Source of the DNA: an uncultured Acetatifactor sp.
Lineage (GTDB): Bacteria > Bacillota > Clostridia > Lachnospirales > Lachnospiraceae
DNA: 64,000 bases
Assembly: GCA_910587555.1 (NCBI GenBank)
Contig: CAJULV010000014.1
Location: 10,280 to 74,279 of the forward strand
Direction of reading: 5' to 3'
This document shows positions 34,368 through 43,452 of the stretch, one piece after another. Within the stretch, counting starts at the first letter, position 1. Each line of letters begins with the position of its first letter. The notes under the pieces were generated by a model. The model was given only the letters and a program-made list of their open reading frames with translations. It did no database searches and was not told the DNA's origin. The position numbers and the translations under genes are program-made.

Positions 34368-34919
34368 ATGTATGAAATGCTGATTTTCTGGTTGGTGTTG
34401 TTGATTCTGTGCATCGGGATTGAGATACTGACACTGGGGCTTACCACCATATGGTTTGCGGGAGGCGCTCTGGTTGCCATATTTGCGAATCTGCTGTATG
34501 CACCTATTTTTGTTCAGATTGTCCTGTTTTTCCTGGTATCCCTGGTTCTGCTGTTTTTCACCAGACCCATTGCGGTGAAATATTTTAACCGGGACAGGGT
34601 GAAGACAAACGTGGAGAGCATGGTGGGGCGTCAGGCCATTGTCACAGAGGAAATCGATAATATGAAGGCAACAGGACAGGTGACGGTGAGCGGTCAGGAA
34701 TGGACGGCCAGGAGCTGGGACGAAGGGGTGAAGATCCCGGAGGGAGAGATCGTGGCAGTGAAGTCTATCAGCGGCGTGAAGCTGATAGTGGAGTGCATAA
34801 AGAAACCGGAAGCCGGTGCGGATAATGCCGTAGCGTCCCCGGAGGTGGAAGAACCTGCCGGAAATCCGGAAGCAGCAGGAGAGGAAAGCCCGGAAACAGA
34901 GACGGAAATCCCGGTGTGA
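34368..34919 (+). CDS. NfeD-like membrane protein
   Basis: A 183-residue protein with two or three N-terminal membrane helices (residues 4-68), a short OB-fold domain typical of NfeD (about 85-145, GRQAIVTEEIDNMKATGQV and GEIVAVKSISGVKLIVE) and an acidic Pro/Glu-rich tail that looks disordered. NfeD proteins partner SPFH/stomatin proteins in membrane microdomains, and an SPFH gene follows 63 nt downstream. AGGAGG lies 7 nt before ATG. The long repeat-bearing leader upstream is unusual. Confidence 0.9.
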   Translation: MYEMLIFWLVLLILCIGIEILTLGLTTIWFAGGALVAIFANLLYAPIFVQIVLFFLVSLVLLFFTRPIAVKYFNRDRVKTNVESMVGRQAIVTEEIDNMKATGQVTVSGQEWTARSWDEGVKIPEGEIVAVKSISGVKLIVECIKKPEAGADNAVASPEVEEPAGNPEAAGEESPETETEIPV

Positions 34920-34982
34920 TGAAGCGGGTTTCTCATATAAAATAATCAAGCACTGTCATAAAGGTGCAGAAAGAGGTAAAAA

Positions 34983-35906
34983 ATGGAAATGTTTTGGCTG
35001 TTGATTGCGTTGATTGTGCTGGTACTGGCAATTCTGGCATCCTGTCTGAAGGTGGTTCCGCAGGCGCAGGCTTATGTCATCGAGCGTCTGGGCGCATATC
35101 AGGGAACCTGGTCCGTAGGCTTTCACATCAAGGTGCCTTTTCTGGATAAGATTGCCAGGAAGGTGAATCTGAAGGAACAGGTGGCGGATTTCCCCCCTCA
35201 GCCCGTTATCACCAAGGACAATGTAACCATGCGGATTGACACTGTGGTGTTTTATCAGATTACGGATCCCAAGCTGTTTACCTACGGCGTGGAGAATCCC
35301 ATGATGGCGATTGAAAATCTGACGGCGACTACGCTCCGTAACATTATCGGCGACCTGGAGCTGGACCAGACGCTGACCAGCCGTGAGACCATCAACACGA
35401 AGATGCGCGCGGCCCTGGATATCGCTACCGATCCCTGGGGCATCAAGGTAAACAGAGTGGAGCTGAAAAATATCATTCCGCCTGCTGAGATTCAGAACGC
35501 CATGGAGAAGCAGATGAAGGCCGAACGTGAGAGGCGTGAAGCCGTAACCCGTGCGGAAGGTGAGAAGAAAGCGAAGATTCTGGAGGCGGAAGGCGCCAAG
35601 GAGTCCGCGATTCTGCGTGCGGAGGCGGATAAGCAGTCTGCTATCCTGCGTGCGGAAGCCCAGAAGGAGAAGATGATACGTGAGGCAGAAGGTGAAGCGG
35701 AAGCTATCCTGAAGGTGCAGCAGGCAAATGCGGATGGTATCAGGATGCTGAAAGATGCCGGAGCCGACGAGTCCGTGCTGAAGATTAAGAGTCTGGAAGC
35801 CTTTGAAAAGGTGGCGGACGGCCAGGCTACCACAATACTTCTTCCGGCGGAGCTGCAGGGAATTGCAAGCCTGGCGGCTACGTGGAAGGAGAGCGCGAGG
35901 AAGTAA
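34983..35906 (+). CDS. SPFH/Band 7 (stomatin/QmcA-type) membrane scaffold protein
   Basis: A 307-residue protein with one N-terminal membrane helix (residues 4-22), an SPFH domain (about 25-190, VPQAQAYVIERLGAYQGTW and KVPFLDKIARKVNLKEQ), then a long Ala/Glu coiled-coil (RAEADKQSAILRAEAQKEK) and a short C-terminal segment. It forms oligomeric scaffolds that organise membrane domains and regulate membrane proteases; the NfeD neighbour is the usual partner. AGAGGT precedes ATG. Its last codons and stop are part of a 35-bp tandem duplication. Confidence 0.93.
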   Translation: MEMFWLLIALIVLVLAILASCLKVVPQAQAYVIERLGAYQGTWSVGFHIKVPFLDKIARKVNLKEQVADFPPQPVITKDNVTMRIDTVVFYQITDPKLFTYGVENPMMAIENLTATTLRNIIGDLELDQTLTSRETINTKMRAALDIATDPWGIKVNRVELKNIIPPAEIQNAMEKQMKAERERREAVTRAEGEKKAKILEAEGAKESAILRAEADKQSAILRAEAQKEKMIREAEGEAEAILKVQQANADGIRMLKDAGADESVLKIKSLEAFEKVADGQATTILLPAELQGIASLAATWKESARK

Positions 35907-35965
35907 CTGTGCTGCGGGCAGCGTAAAGCGTGGGGAAGTAACTGTGCTGCGGGCGGCATAAAGCG
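35900..35965 (+). repeat. Two-copy 35-bp tandem repeat across the SPFH stop codon
   Basis: Copies at 35900-35930 and 35935-35965 match at 29 of 31 bases (GAAGTAACTGTGCTGCGGGC...). The first copy contains the TAA of the SPFH gene; the second lies in the 3' UTR. Confidence 0.8.
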
Positions 35966-36053
35966 CTAGACAATTATGAATTTCCCGAAAAGGAAGGGGC
36001 AGGCTGCAAATCAGCTGTGATTTGCCTGTTCCGACAGAGATAGTAAAATATGC

Positions 36054-36097
36054 AGGATGCGGTGACGGAGTCGGCCAGATTTCCACCGCATCCTTTT
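36054..36097 (+). terminator. Intrinsic terminator after the SPFH gene
   Basis: AGGATGCGGTG (36054-36064) pairs perfectly with CACCGCATCCT (36084-36094), then a short T-run. A second stem without T-run (CAAATCA-GCTG-TGATTTG) lies at about 36007-36024. Confidence 0.8.
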
Positions 36098-36098
36098 G

Positions 36099-36127
36099 TT
36101 GACCCATATGTGGTTTTGTGATAGAAT
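36099..36127 (+). promoter_or_regulatory. Sigma-A promoter for the ligase-like gene
   Basis: TTGACC (36099-36104), 17-nt spacer, TAGAAT (36122-36127), starting within 2 nt of the preceding terminator. Confidence 0.75.
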
Positions 36128-36164
36128 GGACAAATCAACAGCTTTGCCGGGAGGAGGTTGCTGC

Positions 36165-38093
36165 ATGAAAAAGCTTTTACAGAAAAATCACTTTCAACAG
36201 TATTTTTATTTTATCTGCTTTTTTATACTGTGCGTCTGCGACCAGCGGATTGGCAGCGCCCTCGGTGAGATACAGCTTGTGTGTCCCAACATTGTCCTTA
36301 TGGTTTTAAGCTGTCTGGTGCTGACCCATTACCCGTTATCCGATTATCGCAGGCGCCGTTTCTGGATTCCTGCGCTGATATGGACGGCAGCGGCAGGTGT
36401 TGTTCTGGGGCTGATGTGGTCCAATGCCTTTTACCGTTATCAGCTGATCAGCGGTGGCATTGCGGCCGTGCTGTATGGCTGCGTGCTGATACAGACAGCC
36501 TGTGCCGTTTTTTCGGGGAGAAGGCTTCCCGGGACCGGCCGTGCGGGAGCGGCGCTGCTGGCACTGCTGACAGTCTGGATTCTCATATCCCGGCATGATA
36601 TGTATAACGGCTTTCTGCTTTGTCTGTCGGTACTGCTGATGTATCTGACGGATTTTACGGAGCAGGAATGCGGCCGGATGCTTACAGCGCTGGGAGGTGC
36701 CGTTCTGGCTGCGTTTTTTGTATTTCAGGGTCTGGCCTTTGTCTTTCGTCCTTACGATTCACTGCGTTATCTCGGGCTGTATGCCAATACCAATATAAAT
36801 GCGCTTTTTTATCAGATGGTTTACTGCGTGTTTTTCGGATATTTTTGTATTCTGGAGTTGAAAAGGACACATCCTTTTTTAAAATGGGGGAGTTTTTGCT
36901 TTGCCTGCGCAATGTGGCCTTTTGTACTGCTGACCATGTGCAGAAGCGCCGTTCTCGGCATGGCGGCGGCGACTGCTGCGGGCGTTGGCATCCTTTTGTG
37001 GAAACGGCGGGGGGCGCGTGTGTCGAGATGCCTGCTCTATCTCTGCGGCCTGTTTCTCGGCAGCGCACTCAGCTTTCCCATTGTGTATGGCGCCGTAAGG
37101 TATCTGCCGGCCGTGTTTCATCATCCGATCTGGTTTGCGGATGAATATTCCGAGGAAAAGGTACATTCCTGGGATCCCTATGATTCCGGGAAATACACGG
37201 ACTGGCGGGATGTGCTTCGGGAGAATTTCGGCAGATTTTTCCCCAGTGTGGCGGGTTCGGGCAGCCGACAGACCAGCGCGCCGGACGCATCGGGATGGGA
37301 GAATTCATCGGCATTGAACGCGCCGAAGTGGGAGGATACATCGGAACCGGATGCGCCTGAATGGGAGGATACATCGGAACCGGATGCGTCTGAATGGGAG
37401 GATATATCGGAACCGGATGCGCCTGAATGGGAGGATACATCGGAACCGGATGCGTCTGAATGGGAGGATACATCGGAACCGGATGCGCCTGAATGGGAGG
37501 ATTCATCGGCGTCGGACGCATCGGGATGGGAGGATTCATCGGCATCGGATGCGCCGGGGGAGGGGAATCCGCCGGTCTCTCCGGACCCGGAAGCCGTGCA
37601 GGCAGGGAACGTCTCCGGGGAGGCTTCCGCCAACGGGCCGCTGGCGGGAGGGGCGTCTGTGAAGGGCAACTCGGTAGCCGGCAGGATGGTGATTTACAGG
37701 CATTATCTGTCCATGTTAAATCTGCGGGGACATGCCGAGTCCGAAAACGGCATTCAGTTAACCGAACATTTTTATGCGCCGCATGCCCACAACATTGTCT
37801 TACAGTATGCATTTAATTACGGCCTGCCTGCCGGGATTCTGCTTTTGGCTTATATGGCGGCATCGGGGATACGGTTTCTGCTCCTGTGTATACGGAATGA
37901 AAACGGCACGCCTGTACTTCTGGGGCTGCTGCTGTTTGCATCCATTGCCGTATTCGGTATGCTGGAAGTTGTGTGGAGATACGGCCAGCTGTCCCATGCG
38001 CTGCTGCTGCTGCTGCCCCGCTTTGCCTGGCAGGGCCGGACAGGGGGCACGGATTCCCCGGAGATTCATGCAGGGGGGCGCGGTGAAAGGTAA
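36165..38093 (+). CDS. O-antigen ligase/polymerase-like membrane protein with internal 11-residue repeats
   Basis: A 642-residue polytopic protein with about eleven membrane helices. Its layout (helices, one large extracytoplasmic loop, two or three more helices, and APHAHNIVLQYAFNYGLPAGI before the last helices) is that of Wzy_C/O-antigen ligase proteins, which join lipid-linked glycans to acceptors outside the membrane. The large loop (residues about 330-520) is enlarged by eight tandem 11-residue repeats (about 371-458) of the type SEPDAPEWEDT. The start at 36165 is set by GGAGG at 36153-36157. The next gene, a GT-C enzyme, begins 32 nt downstream and probably shares the transcript. Confidence 0.75.
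   Translation: MKKLLQKNHFQQYFYFICFFILCVCDQRIGSALGEIQLVCPNIVLMVLSCLVLTHYPLSDYRRRRFWIPALIWTAAAGVVLGLMWSNAFYRYQLISGGIAAVLYGCVLIQTACAVFSGRRLPGTGRAGAALLALLTVWILISRHDMYNGFLLCLSVLLMYLTDFTEQECGRMLTALGGAVLAAFFVFQGLAFVFRPYDSLRYLGLYANTNINALFYQMVYCVFFGYFCILELKRTHPFLKWGSFCFACAMWPFVLLTMCRSAVLGMAAATAAGVGILLWKRRGARVSRCLLYLCGLFLGSALSFPIVYGAVRYLPAVFHHPIWFADEYSEEKVHSWDPYDSGKYTDWRDVLRENFGRFFPSVAGSGSRQTSAPDASGWENSSALNAPKWEDTSEPDAPEWEDTSEPDASEWEDISEPDAPEWEDTSEPDASEWEDTSEPDAPEWEDSSASDASGWEDSSASDAPGEGNPPVSPDPEAVQAGNVSGEASANGPLAGGASVKGNSVAGRMVIYRHYLSMLNLRGHAESENGIQLTEHFYAPHAHNIVLQYAFNYGLPAGILLLAYMAASGIRFLLLCIRNENGTPVLLGLLLFASIAVFGMLEVVWRYGQLSHALLLLLPRFAWQGRTGGTDSPEIHAGGRGER
37275..37538 (+). repeat. 33-bp in-frame minisatellite (8 units)
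   Basis: Eight 33-bp units coding 11 residues each, with a degenerate ninth. The central five (SEPDA[PS]EWED[TI]) are almost identical and alternate DAPEWED and DASEWED, giving a 66-bp higher-order period. Outer units are diverged (SASDASGWEDS, SALNAPKWEDT), as in arrays that grow from the centre. Confidence 0.9.
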
Positions 38094-38125
38094 TCTGGCC
38101 AATACACTGGAAATTGAGGTTATAT

Positions 38126-39844
38126 ATGCGAAAACGGTTTGCTTTTTACGGTACGGCGTTTTTTTTCATAGTGCTGTCCCTTTTGGCAACAGTCAAGATT
38201 TGCTTTTTTAATCTGAACATTGATGAAGAATATGCAATTACCCTCTCCTGGCGGATCTTATCGGAGGATCGGATGTTCCTCGATATCTGGGAGCCGCATC
38301 AGACATCGGGCTTTCTGACGGCCTTTCTGTGCTGGATATATCAGGCGTTTACGGGTACTGCGGAATACCTGGTGCTGTATCTGCGCATCTGCGGCGCCCT
38401 GATTCAGGCTGCCGTCAGTATTTTCCTGTACCGCACGCTGGCAGGTCGTTTCTCGCGATACGGGGCGCTTACGGCGGCTTTCTTCTTTTACAATACCCTG
38501 CCCAAGCAGATTCAGACCCCCGAATTTTCCAATATGCTGGTATGGTTCAGCGTGCTGGCCATGCTGTGCTTTGTCAGGGCCTGTGATTCCGCGCGCAGCC
38601 GTCTGTGGCTGGCGGCAGCCGGCATTTGCCTTTGCGGACTGGTATTGTCCTATCCCTCCTGCATCCTGGCGGTTCCGGTTTATTTCTTTTGCCTGAAAAA
38701 AACCAGGACCCGGTCCTTTTGGCGGGATTTCGGAATCGTGCTGTCTGTCTGCGTTACGCTGGGCGTGGGGTATCTTTTCTTCTTCCTGTCCCATATGACG
38801 GTGCCGCAGTTTCTGTCCGGCCTGCGCCAGATGATGACGGACAGCTCCCACTCGGAGTCACTGTCACAGCGCCTGGCTTCGTACGGAAGCGAGCTGTACT
38901 CTTTTTTGCTGCCGCTGTGCGCGGTACTGCTGCTGGCGGTATTCTTTATGATTGTGTACAGGCTGGCCGTTTTAAAGGGCGGCGGCAGGGAATTTTCCGG
39001 ACACCTGCTTTTGTGCTGTATTCTGTGCGGCAGCTTTCTGGTTCAGTTGTCGATATGGCTTCTGGGGCTGAACGGGGCGTTTCATTTTCCGCTGCTGCAT
39101 TTTTATCTCCTGTACGGAGCCGGCATCCTGGTTTACCGGAAGGGGAAGGAAGCGGACAGGGAGCGGCACCGTCCCCTGTTCTGGTTCGGAACCGCCTGCG
39201 GCGGTTTTGTCTGGTTTACGGGTTTTCTGGTTACGAATACGACTATCAGTGTGACAGGGCCGTATCTGATGAGCGGACTCATTGCGGCGGTTGTGCTGCT
39301 GGCAGAGGAAGCGCAGGCGTATGCTCCGGCGCATGGGAAAGGCGTCCTCCGGTACAGGCTGCCTGCCGTGCTGGCTGCAATCGGCCTGTTGGGGATAACT
39401 TTGTTTTCAAAAGGATTTATGGTATGTGAAAACAACGGGCGCCGTTCCGATTTCCTTTTTGTCAAGCAGAAGGCACTCTCCGGACCGGCCAGGAATATTT
39501 ACTGTTTTTACATGGACGGATATCGTTACAATTCGTTTGCGGAGCTGATGGAGGGCTGCTGTACGCCGGAGGATTCCCTCCTGTATGTGGGGCGGCACAA
39601 TTTGTATTATCTGCTGGCGGACAGCAGGATTGCCGTACATTCTACGATCAGCACCCCGGCTTTTGACGGCCGTCTGCCGGAGTACTGGTCCTGTTACCCG
39701 GAGCATTATCCCACGGTGGTGGTAATAGACTTAAGCTATGAGCGCCGGGATGAGATTGCGTATGTTGCGGATATGCTGGGGTTGTCGGAGCCTTTTGCCG
39801 AAAATTCCGAATTTGCAGTCTATCGCTGCGGGCCGCTGCAGTAA
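38126..39844 (+). CDS. GT-C / PMT-like membrane glycosyltransferase (putative)
   Basis: A 572-residue protein with about twelve membrane helices and a soluble C-terminal domain of about 120 residues. The first external loop has NIDEEYAITLSWRI, an acidic motif matching the D-E pair of GT39/ArnT-like enzymes, which use polyprenyl-phosphate sugars. It likely adds a sugar to a lipid-linked or wall glycan outside the membrane. ATG 38126 is preferred over the TTG at 38114 because TGAGG is 6 nt upstream. Probably co-transcribed with the ligase-like gene. Donor and acceptor unknown. Confidence 0.6.
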   Translation: MRKRFAFYGTAFFFIVLSLLATVKICFFNLNIDEEYAITLSWRILSEDRMFLDIWEPHQTSGFLTAFLCWIYQAFTGTAEYLVLYLRICGALIQAAVSIFLYRTLAGRFSRYGALTAAFFFYNTLPKQIQTPEFSNMLVWFSVLAMLCFVRACDSARSRLWLAAAGICLCGLVLSYPSCILAVPVYFFCLKKTRTRSFWRDFGIVLSVCVTLGVGYLFFFLSHMTVPQFLSGLRQMMTDSSHSESLSQRLASYGSELYSFLLPLCAVLLLAVFFMIVYRLAVLKGGGREFSGHLLLCCILCGSFLVQLSIWLLGLNGAFHFPLLHFYLLYGAGILVYRKGKEADRERHRPLFWFGTACGGFVWFTGFLVTNTTISVTGPYLMSGLIAAVVLLAEEAQAYAPAHGKGVLRYRLPAVLAAIGLLGITLFSKGFMVCENNGRRSDFLFVKQKALSGPARNIYCFYMDGYRYNSFAELMEGCCTPEDSLLYVGRHNLYYLLADSRIAVHSTISTPAFDGRLPEYWSCYPEHYPTVVVIDLSYERRDEIAYVADMLGLSEPFAENSEFAVYRCGPLQ

Positions 39845-39879
39845 GTGTGCATGGATTTTCCCGACGGTAAAAGGCAGGG

Positions 39880-39908
39880 TTGAAAAAAGGCGGCAGATGA
39901 AGTATATT
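39880..39908 (+). promoter_or_regulatory. Sigma-A promoter for argF
   Basis: TTGAAA (39880-39885), 17-nt spacer, TATATT (39903-39908), about 120 nt upstream of argF. No ARG-box operator was identified with confidence. Confidence 0.6.
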
Positions 39909-40029
39909 GATAGAGTACAGGCCGTTAACGTGAGGGCGGATTCTTATTTTCAGGTACATTGCTGCCGAAATTCGGGGCAATCCGGTATCGGTATGGACGG
40001 ATAAATGAGACGGAAAGGCGGGACAGAGT

Positions 40030-41016
40030 ATGAATTTAAAGGGGCGGGACTTTTTGAAACTGCTGGATTATACTTCGGAAGAAATCGTATATCTGCTGGA
40101 TCTGGCAGCGGAACTGAAGGAGAAAAAGCGGAAGGGAATTCCGGTGGACACGCTGCGGGGGAGGAACGTGGCGCTGATCTTTGAGAAGACCAGTACACGG
40201 ACCAGATGCTCTTTTGAGGTGGCAGCCCATGACCTGGGGATGGGGACGACCTACCTTGACCCCGCAGGCTCCCAGATCGGGAAAAAGGAGAGCATTGCGG
40301 ACACGGCCAGAGTCCTGGCGGGCATGTATGACGGAATCGAATACCGGGGTTACGGTCAGGACATTGTGGAGGAACTGGCGAAATATGCCGGGGTGCCCGT
40401 GTGGAACGGGCTGACCAATGAGTTCCATCCCACCCAGATGCTGGCGGATTTGCTGACGATACGGGAGCATTTCGGGAGGCTGCAGGGGCTGAAGCTGACC
40501 TATATGGGGGATGCCCGCTATAATATGGGCAATTCCCTGATGGTGGCATGCGCCAGGATGGGGATGCACTTTACGGCCTGCACGGCGCGGAAATATTTCC
40601 CTGAAGAGGCTCTGGTGAAGCAGTGCCTGGAGATTGCCGGGGAGACGGGGGGCAGCATACGTTTTACTGAAGATGTGGATGCGGGGACGAAAGGCGTGGA
40701 CATAGTCTATACCGACGTGTGGGTATCCATGGGCGAGCCGGAAGAGGTGTGGGAAGAGCGCATCCGGGAGCTTTCACCCTATCAGGTGAACCGTGCAGTG
40801 ATGGAAAATGCAGGCGAAAAGGCCGTATTTATGCATTGCCTGCCGGCATTTCACAACCTGGATACCAAAATCGGCGCGGAGATGGAAGCGCGGTTCGGAA
40901 TCAGGGAGATGGAAGTCACGGATGAAGTCTTTGAGTCGTCACAATCGCTGGTGTTTGAGGAGGCGGAGAACCGCATGCATACCATTAAGGCGGTGATGGC
41001 GGCTACCACGGAATGA
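40030..41016 (+). CDS. argF: Ornithine carbamoyltransferase
   Basis: Condenses carbamoyl phosphate and ornithine to citrulline. It is 328 residues. The carbamoyl-phosphate loop STRTR is at residues 55-59, HPTQ at 133-136, the ornithine-loop DVWVSMGEP at about 231-239 and HCLPAFH at 269-275 (catalytic Cys). It is alone, without other arg or arc genes, so anabolic (ArgF) and catabolic (ArcB) roles cannot be separated by context; the neighbouring birA, dusB and greA are housekeeping. It has its own promoter. Confidence 0.93.
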   Translation: MNLKGRDFLKLLDYTSEEIVYLLDLAAELKEKKRKGIPVDTLRGRNVALIFEKTSTRTRCSFEVAAHDLGMGTTYLDPAGSQIGKKESIADTARVLAGMYDGIEYRGYGQDIVEELAKYAGVPVWNGLTNEFHPTQMLADLLTIREHFGRLQGLKLTYMGDARYNMGNSLMVACARMGMHFTACTARKYFPEEALVKQCLEIAGETGGSIRFTEDVDAGTKGVDIVYTDVWVSMGEPEEVWEERIRELSPYQVNRAVMENAGEKAVFMHCLPAFHNLDTKIGAEMEARFGIREMEVTDEVFESSQSLVFEEAENRMHTIKAVMAATTE

Positions 41017-41045
41017 TTTGTGCCGGAGGCGGCATGGGGGAAAGT

Positions 41046-42026
41046 ATGAAATCTGAGATATTGACGCTTCTGCGGGAACGTGGGGATTATGTGTCGGGAC
41101 AGGAACTGTGTGAACGGTTTAACGTATCCCGGACTGCAGTATGGAAAGCGGTGGGACAGCTGAAGAAAGAGGGCTACAGGATTGAAGCGGTGCAGAACAG
41201 GGGATACCTGCTGGCAGAGGACCGGGACATATTCGGGCAGTATGAGCTGGAGAGCCGGATGACCACGAAATGGGCGGGCCATCCGGTGAAGTTTTATGAT
41301 ACTTTGGGTTCTACCAATCTGCAGGCGAAGATGGAAGCGGAGAACGGAGCGGCGGAGGGAACTCTGATTGTGGCGGATATGCAGACGGCAGGAAGAGGGC
41401 GCAGGGGAAGGACATGGAGCAGCCCGGCGGGGACCAACGCGTATTTTACCCTGGTGCTGAAGCCCGGGTTTGCCGTGGAGATGTCGTCCATGGTGACGCT
41501 GGTGATGGGGCTGGCGGTGGCGGAGGGAATCCGGAAGGCCTGCGGCGCAAAGGCGGAAATAAAGTGGCCCAATGACATTGTGATAAGCGGGAAAAAGGTC
41601 TGCGGCATGCTGGCGGAGATGAGCGTGGAGCGGGCGTACATCCACTATATTGTAATGGGCGCCGGCATTAATGTGGGGAAACAGGATTTTCCGCCGGAGA
41701 TTGCGGAGACCGCAACCAGCCTCTGGGAGGAATGCGGGAGGAAGGTGTCCAGAGCGGAGCTGATTGTAAATGTGATGGAGGTATTTGAGGAATGCTATGC
41801 CGTTTTTCTCAGAGAGGGCAACCTGTCCGGGCTGGCGGACCGATACAGCGCGCTGCTGGTGAATAAGGACCGGGAAGTGCGGGTGCTGGACCCAAAGGGG
41901 GAATACCGGGGTATTGCCAGAGGCATCAACGACACCGGGGAGCTGCTGGTGGAACTTGCCGACGGGACGGAGGCCGCAGTCTATGCCGGGGAGGTGTCCG
42001 TTCGGGGAATTTACGGGTATGTATGA
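41046..42026 (+). CDS. birA: Biotin-[acetyl-CoA-carboxylase] ligase and biotin repressor
   Basis: Attaches biotin to carboxylase carrier proteins and, with its DNA-binding domain, represses biotin genes. It is 326 residues: N-terminal winged helix (residues 1-60, SGQELCERFNVSRTAVWKAV), the ligase core with GRGRRGRTW (about 116-124) and KWPND (about 173-177), and a C-terminal SH3-like domain. It is thus the bifunctional form. Start 41046 (MKSEIL) matches the family; ATG 41034 is an alternative. It is 29 nt after argF and probably co-transcribed with the next two or three genes. Confidence 0.93.
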   Translation: MKSEILTLLRERGDYVSGQELCERFNVSRTAVWKAVGQLKKEGYRIEAVQNRGYLLAEDRDIFGQYELESRMTTKWAGHPVKFYDTLGSTNLQAKMEAENGAAEGTLIVADMQTAGRGRRGRTWSSPAGTNAYFTLVLKPGFAVEMSSMVTLVMGLAVAEGIRKACGAKAEIKWPNDIVISGKKVCGMLAEMSVERAYIHYIVMGAGINVGKQDFPPEIAETATSLWEECGRKVSRAELIVNVMEVFEECYAVFLREGNLSGLADRYSALLVNKDREVRVLDPKGEYRGIARGINDTGELLVELADGTEAAVYAGEVSVRGIYGYV

Positions 42027-42054
42027 CGGGGAGCCGGCATAACGGGAGGGCTGA

Positions 42055-42405
42055 ATGGAAGGGAAGAAAACGGTGCTCTGCGGAGCAAATGCCTATGAGA
42101 TGAAGTATTATTTTAATGAGCGGTTTCAGGCGGTTCCGGATTCCGTTAAAGACGAACTGCATATTATATGCGTGCTGTTTACGGAGGAAGTGGGCGGCGT
42201 CTTTACCGTAGCCTTTGAGGAAGACGGCAATGTAGTACTTGAGACCGATGCCAACGACGACGATATTTATTATGATGAAGTCAGCAGCGGCCTGATGGTG
42301 GCCGAAATCCGCAGAAGCCGCCAGGAGCTGTTTGAGGCGCTGCGACTGTACTATAAGGTTTTTATTCTGAAGGAAGATGTCTCGGGATATCTGGGAGAGG
42401 CATGA
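42055..42405 (+). CDS. Small conserved protein (DUF6145-like)
   Basis: A 116-residue acidic, soluble protein, starting MEGKKTVLCGANAYEMKYYFN and ending with a helix QELFEALRLYYKVFILKED. From memory I link it to a family called DUF6145 in Lachnospiraceae; that name is not verified here. No catalytic motif, membrane segment or signal. It lies 28 nt after birA and 63 nt before dusB in the same direction. Confidence 0.65.
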   Translation: MEGKKTVLCGANAYEMKYYFNERFQAVPDSVKDELHIICVLFTEEVGGVFTVAFEEDGNVVLETDANDDDIYYDEVSSGLMVAEIRRSRQELFEALRLYYKVFILKEDVSGYLGEA

Positions 42406-42468
42406 GGGACAGGCAGCCGGACGGAAGGAAAGGGGCTTGCAGGGCATAATCGGGGATGAGAGGATACG

Positions 42469-43434
42469 ATGGGAAAGCTGAAGATAGGCAGCGTGGTTCT
42501 GGACAATCAGGTGATACTGGCGCCGATGGCAGGTGTGACGGACCTGCCATTTCGCCTGCTGTGCAGACGGCAGGGGGCCGGGCTGGTGTGCATGGAGATG
42601 GTCAGTGCCAAGGCAATTTATTATCATAACAAAAATACGGAGGAGCTTATGGCGATTCACCCCCAGGAGCTTCCGGCCTCCTTGCAGCTGTTCGGCTCGG
42701 ATGCCAAAGTGATAGCGGATATGGCCAGGCAGATTGAAGACAGGCCCTTTTCCATACTGGATTTTAATATGGGATGCCCGGTTCCGAAGGTGGTGAATAA
42801 CGGAGAAGGCTCTGCCCTGATGAAAAATCCGCGGCTTGTGAGGGATATTTTGTCCGCGCTGGTGAAGGCCGTGGATAAGCCGGTGACGGTAAAAATCCGC
42901 AGAGGATTTGACGATGCCCACTGCAATGCGGTGGAAATCGCCCAAATTGCGGAGGACTGCGGCGTGGCCGCAATTGCGGTACACGGCCGTACCAGGGAGC
43001 AGTATTACAGCGGCCGTGCGGACTGGGAGAGTATACGGCAGGTGAAGCAGGCGGTGAAGATTCCCGTCATCGGCAACGGGGATGTGGACAGTCCCCGTGC
43101 GGCGGCGGAAATGCTGGCTGTGACGGGCTGTGACGGGATCATGATCGGCAGGGCAGCCCAGGGGAATCCGTGGATTTTCCGTGATGTTGCCAGCTATCTG
43201 GAGAACGGAAAGGTAGCGGAGCCGCCGGGACGTCAGGAGAAAAAGCGGATGGTGCTGGAACATGCCGGGCTGTTGACGGAATGCAAGGGTGAGTATACGG
43301 CCGTCCGCGAGATGAGAAAGCATCTGGCCTGGTATACTGCGGGGATGCCCCATTCCGCCAGGTTCCGGCAGGCCATCAACGCCATGGAGACATTTGAGGA
43401 GCTGATGGCGGGGGTGGAGGATATTTTCGGGTGA
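42469..43434 (+). CDS. dusB: tRNA dihydrouridine synthase
   Basis: FMN-dependent TIM-barrel enzyme that reduces uridines in tRNA. It is 321 residues. Key segments: ILAPMAGVTDLPFRLLCR (residues 16-33), SLQLFGSD, NMGCPVPKVV with the catalytic C103, KIRRGFDD, AVHGRTREQYYSG and IPVIGNGDV, GCDGIMIGRAAQGNPW. The C-terminal helical domain is complete. The DusB/Nifr3 pattern (GCPVPKV, GRTREQ) favours the dusB name. It sits in the argF-birA run. Confidence 0.94.
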   Translation: MGKLKIGSVVLDNQVILAPMAGVTDLPFRLLCRRQGAGLVCMEMVSAKAIYYHNKNTEELMAIHPQELPASLQLFGSDAKVIADMARQIEDRPFSILDFNMGCPVPKVVNNGEGSALMKNPRLVRDILSALVKAVDKPVTVKIRRGFDDAHCNAVEIAQIAEDCGVAAIAVHGRTREQYYSGRADWESIRQVKQAVKIPVIGNGDVDSPRAAAEMLAVTGCDGIMIGRAAQGNPWIFRDVASYLENGKVAEPPGRQEKKRMVLEHAGLLTECKGEYTAVREMRKHLAWYTAGMPHSARFRQAINAMETFEELMAGVEDIFG

Positions 43435-43452
43435 GACTGCATATATTTTTGC

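Noticed and set aside
37069..37812. Minus-strand Pro/Met-rich repeat ORF
   Set aside because: Shadow of the 33-bp minisatellite in the ligase-like gene.
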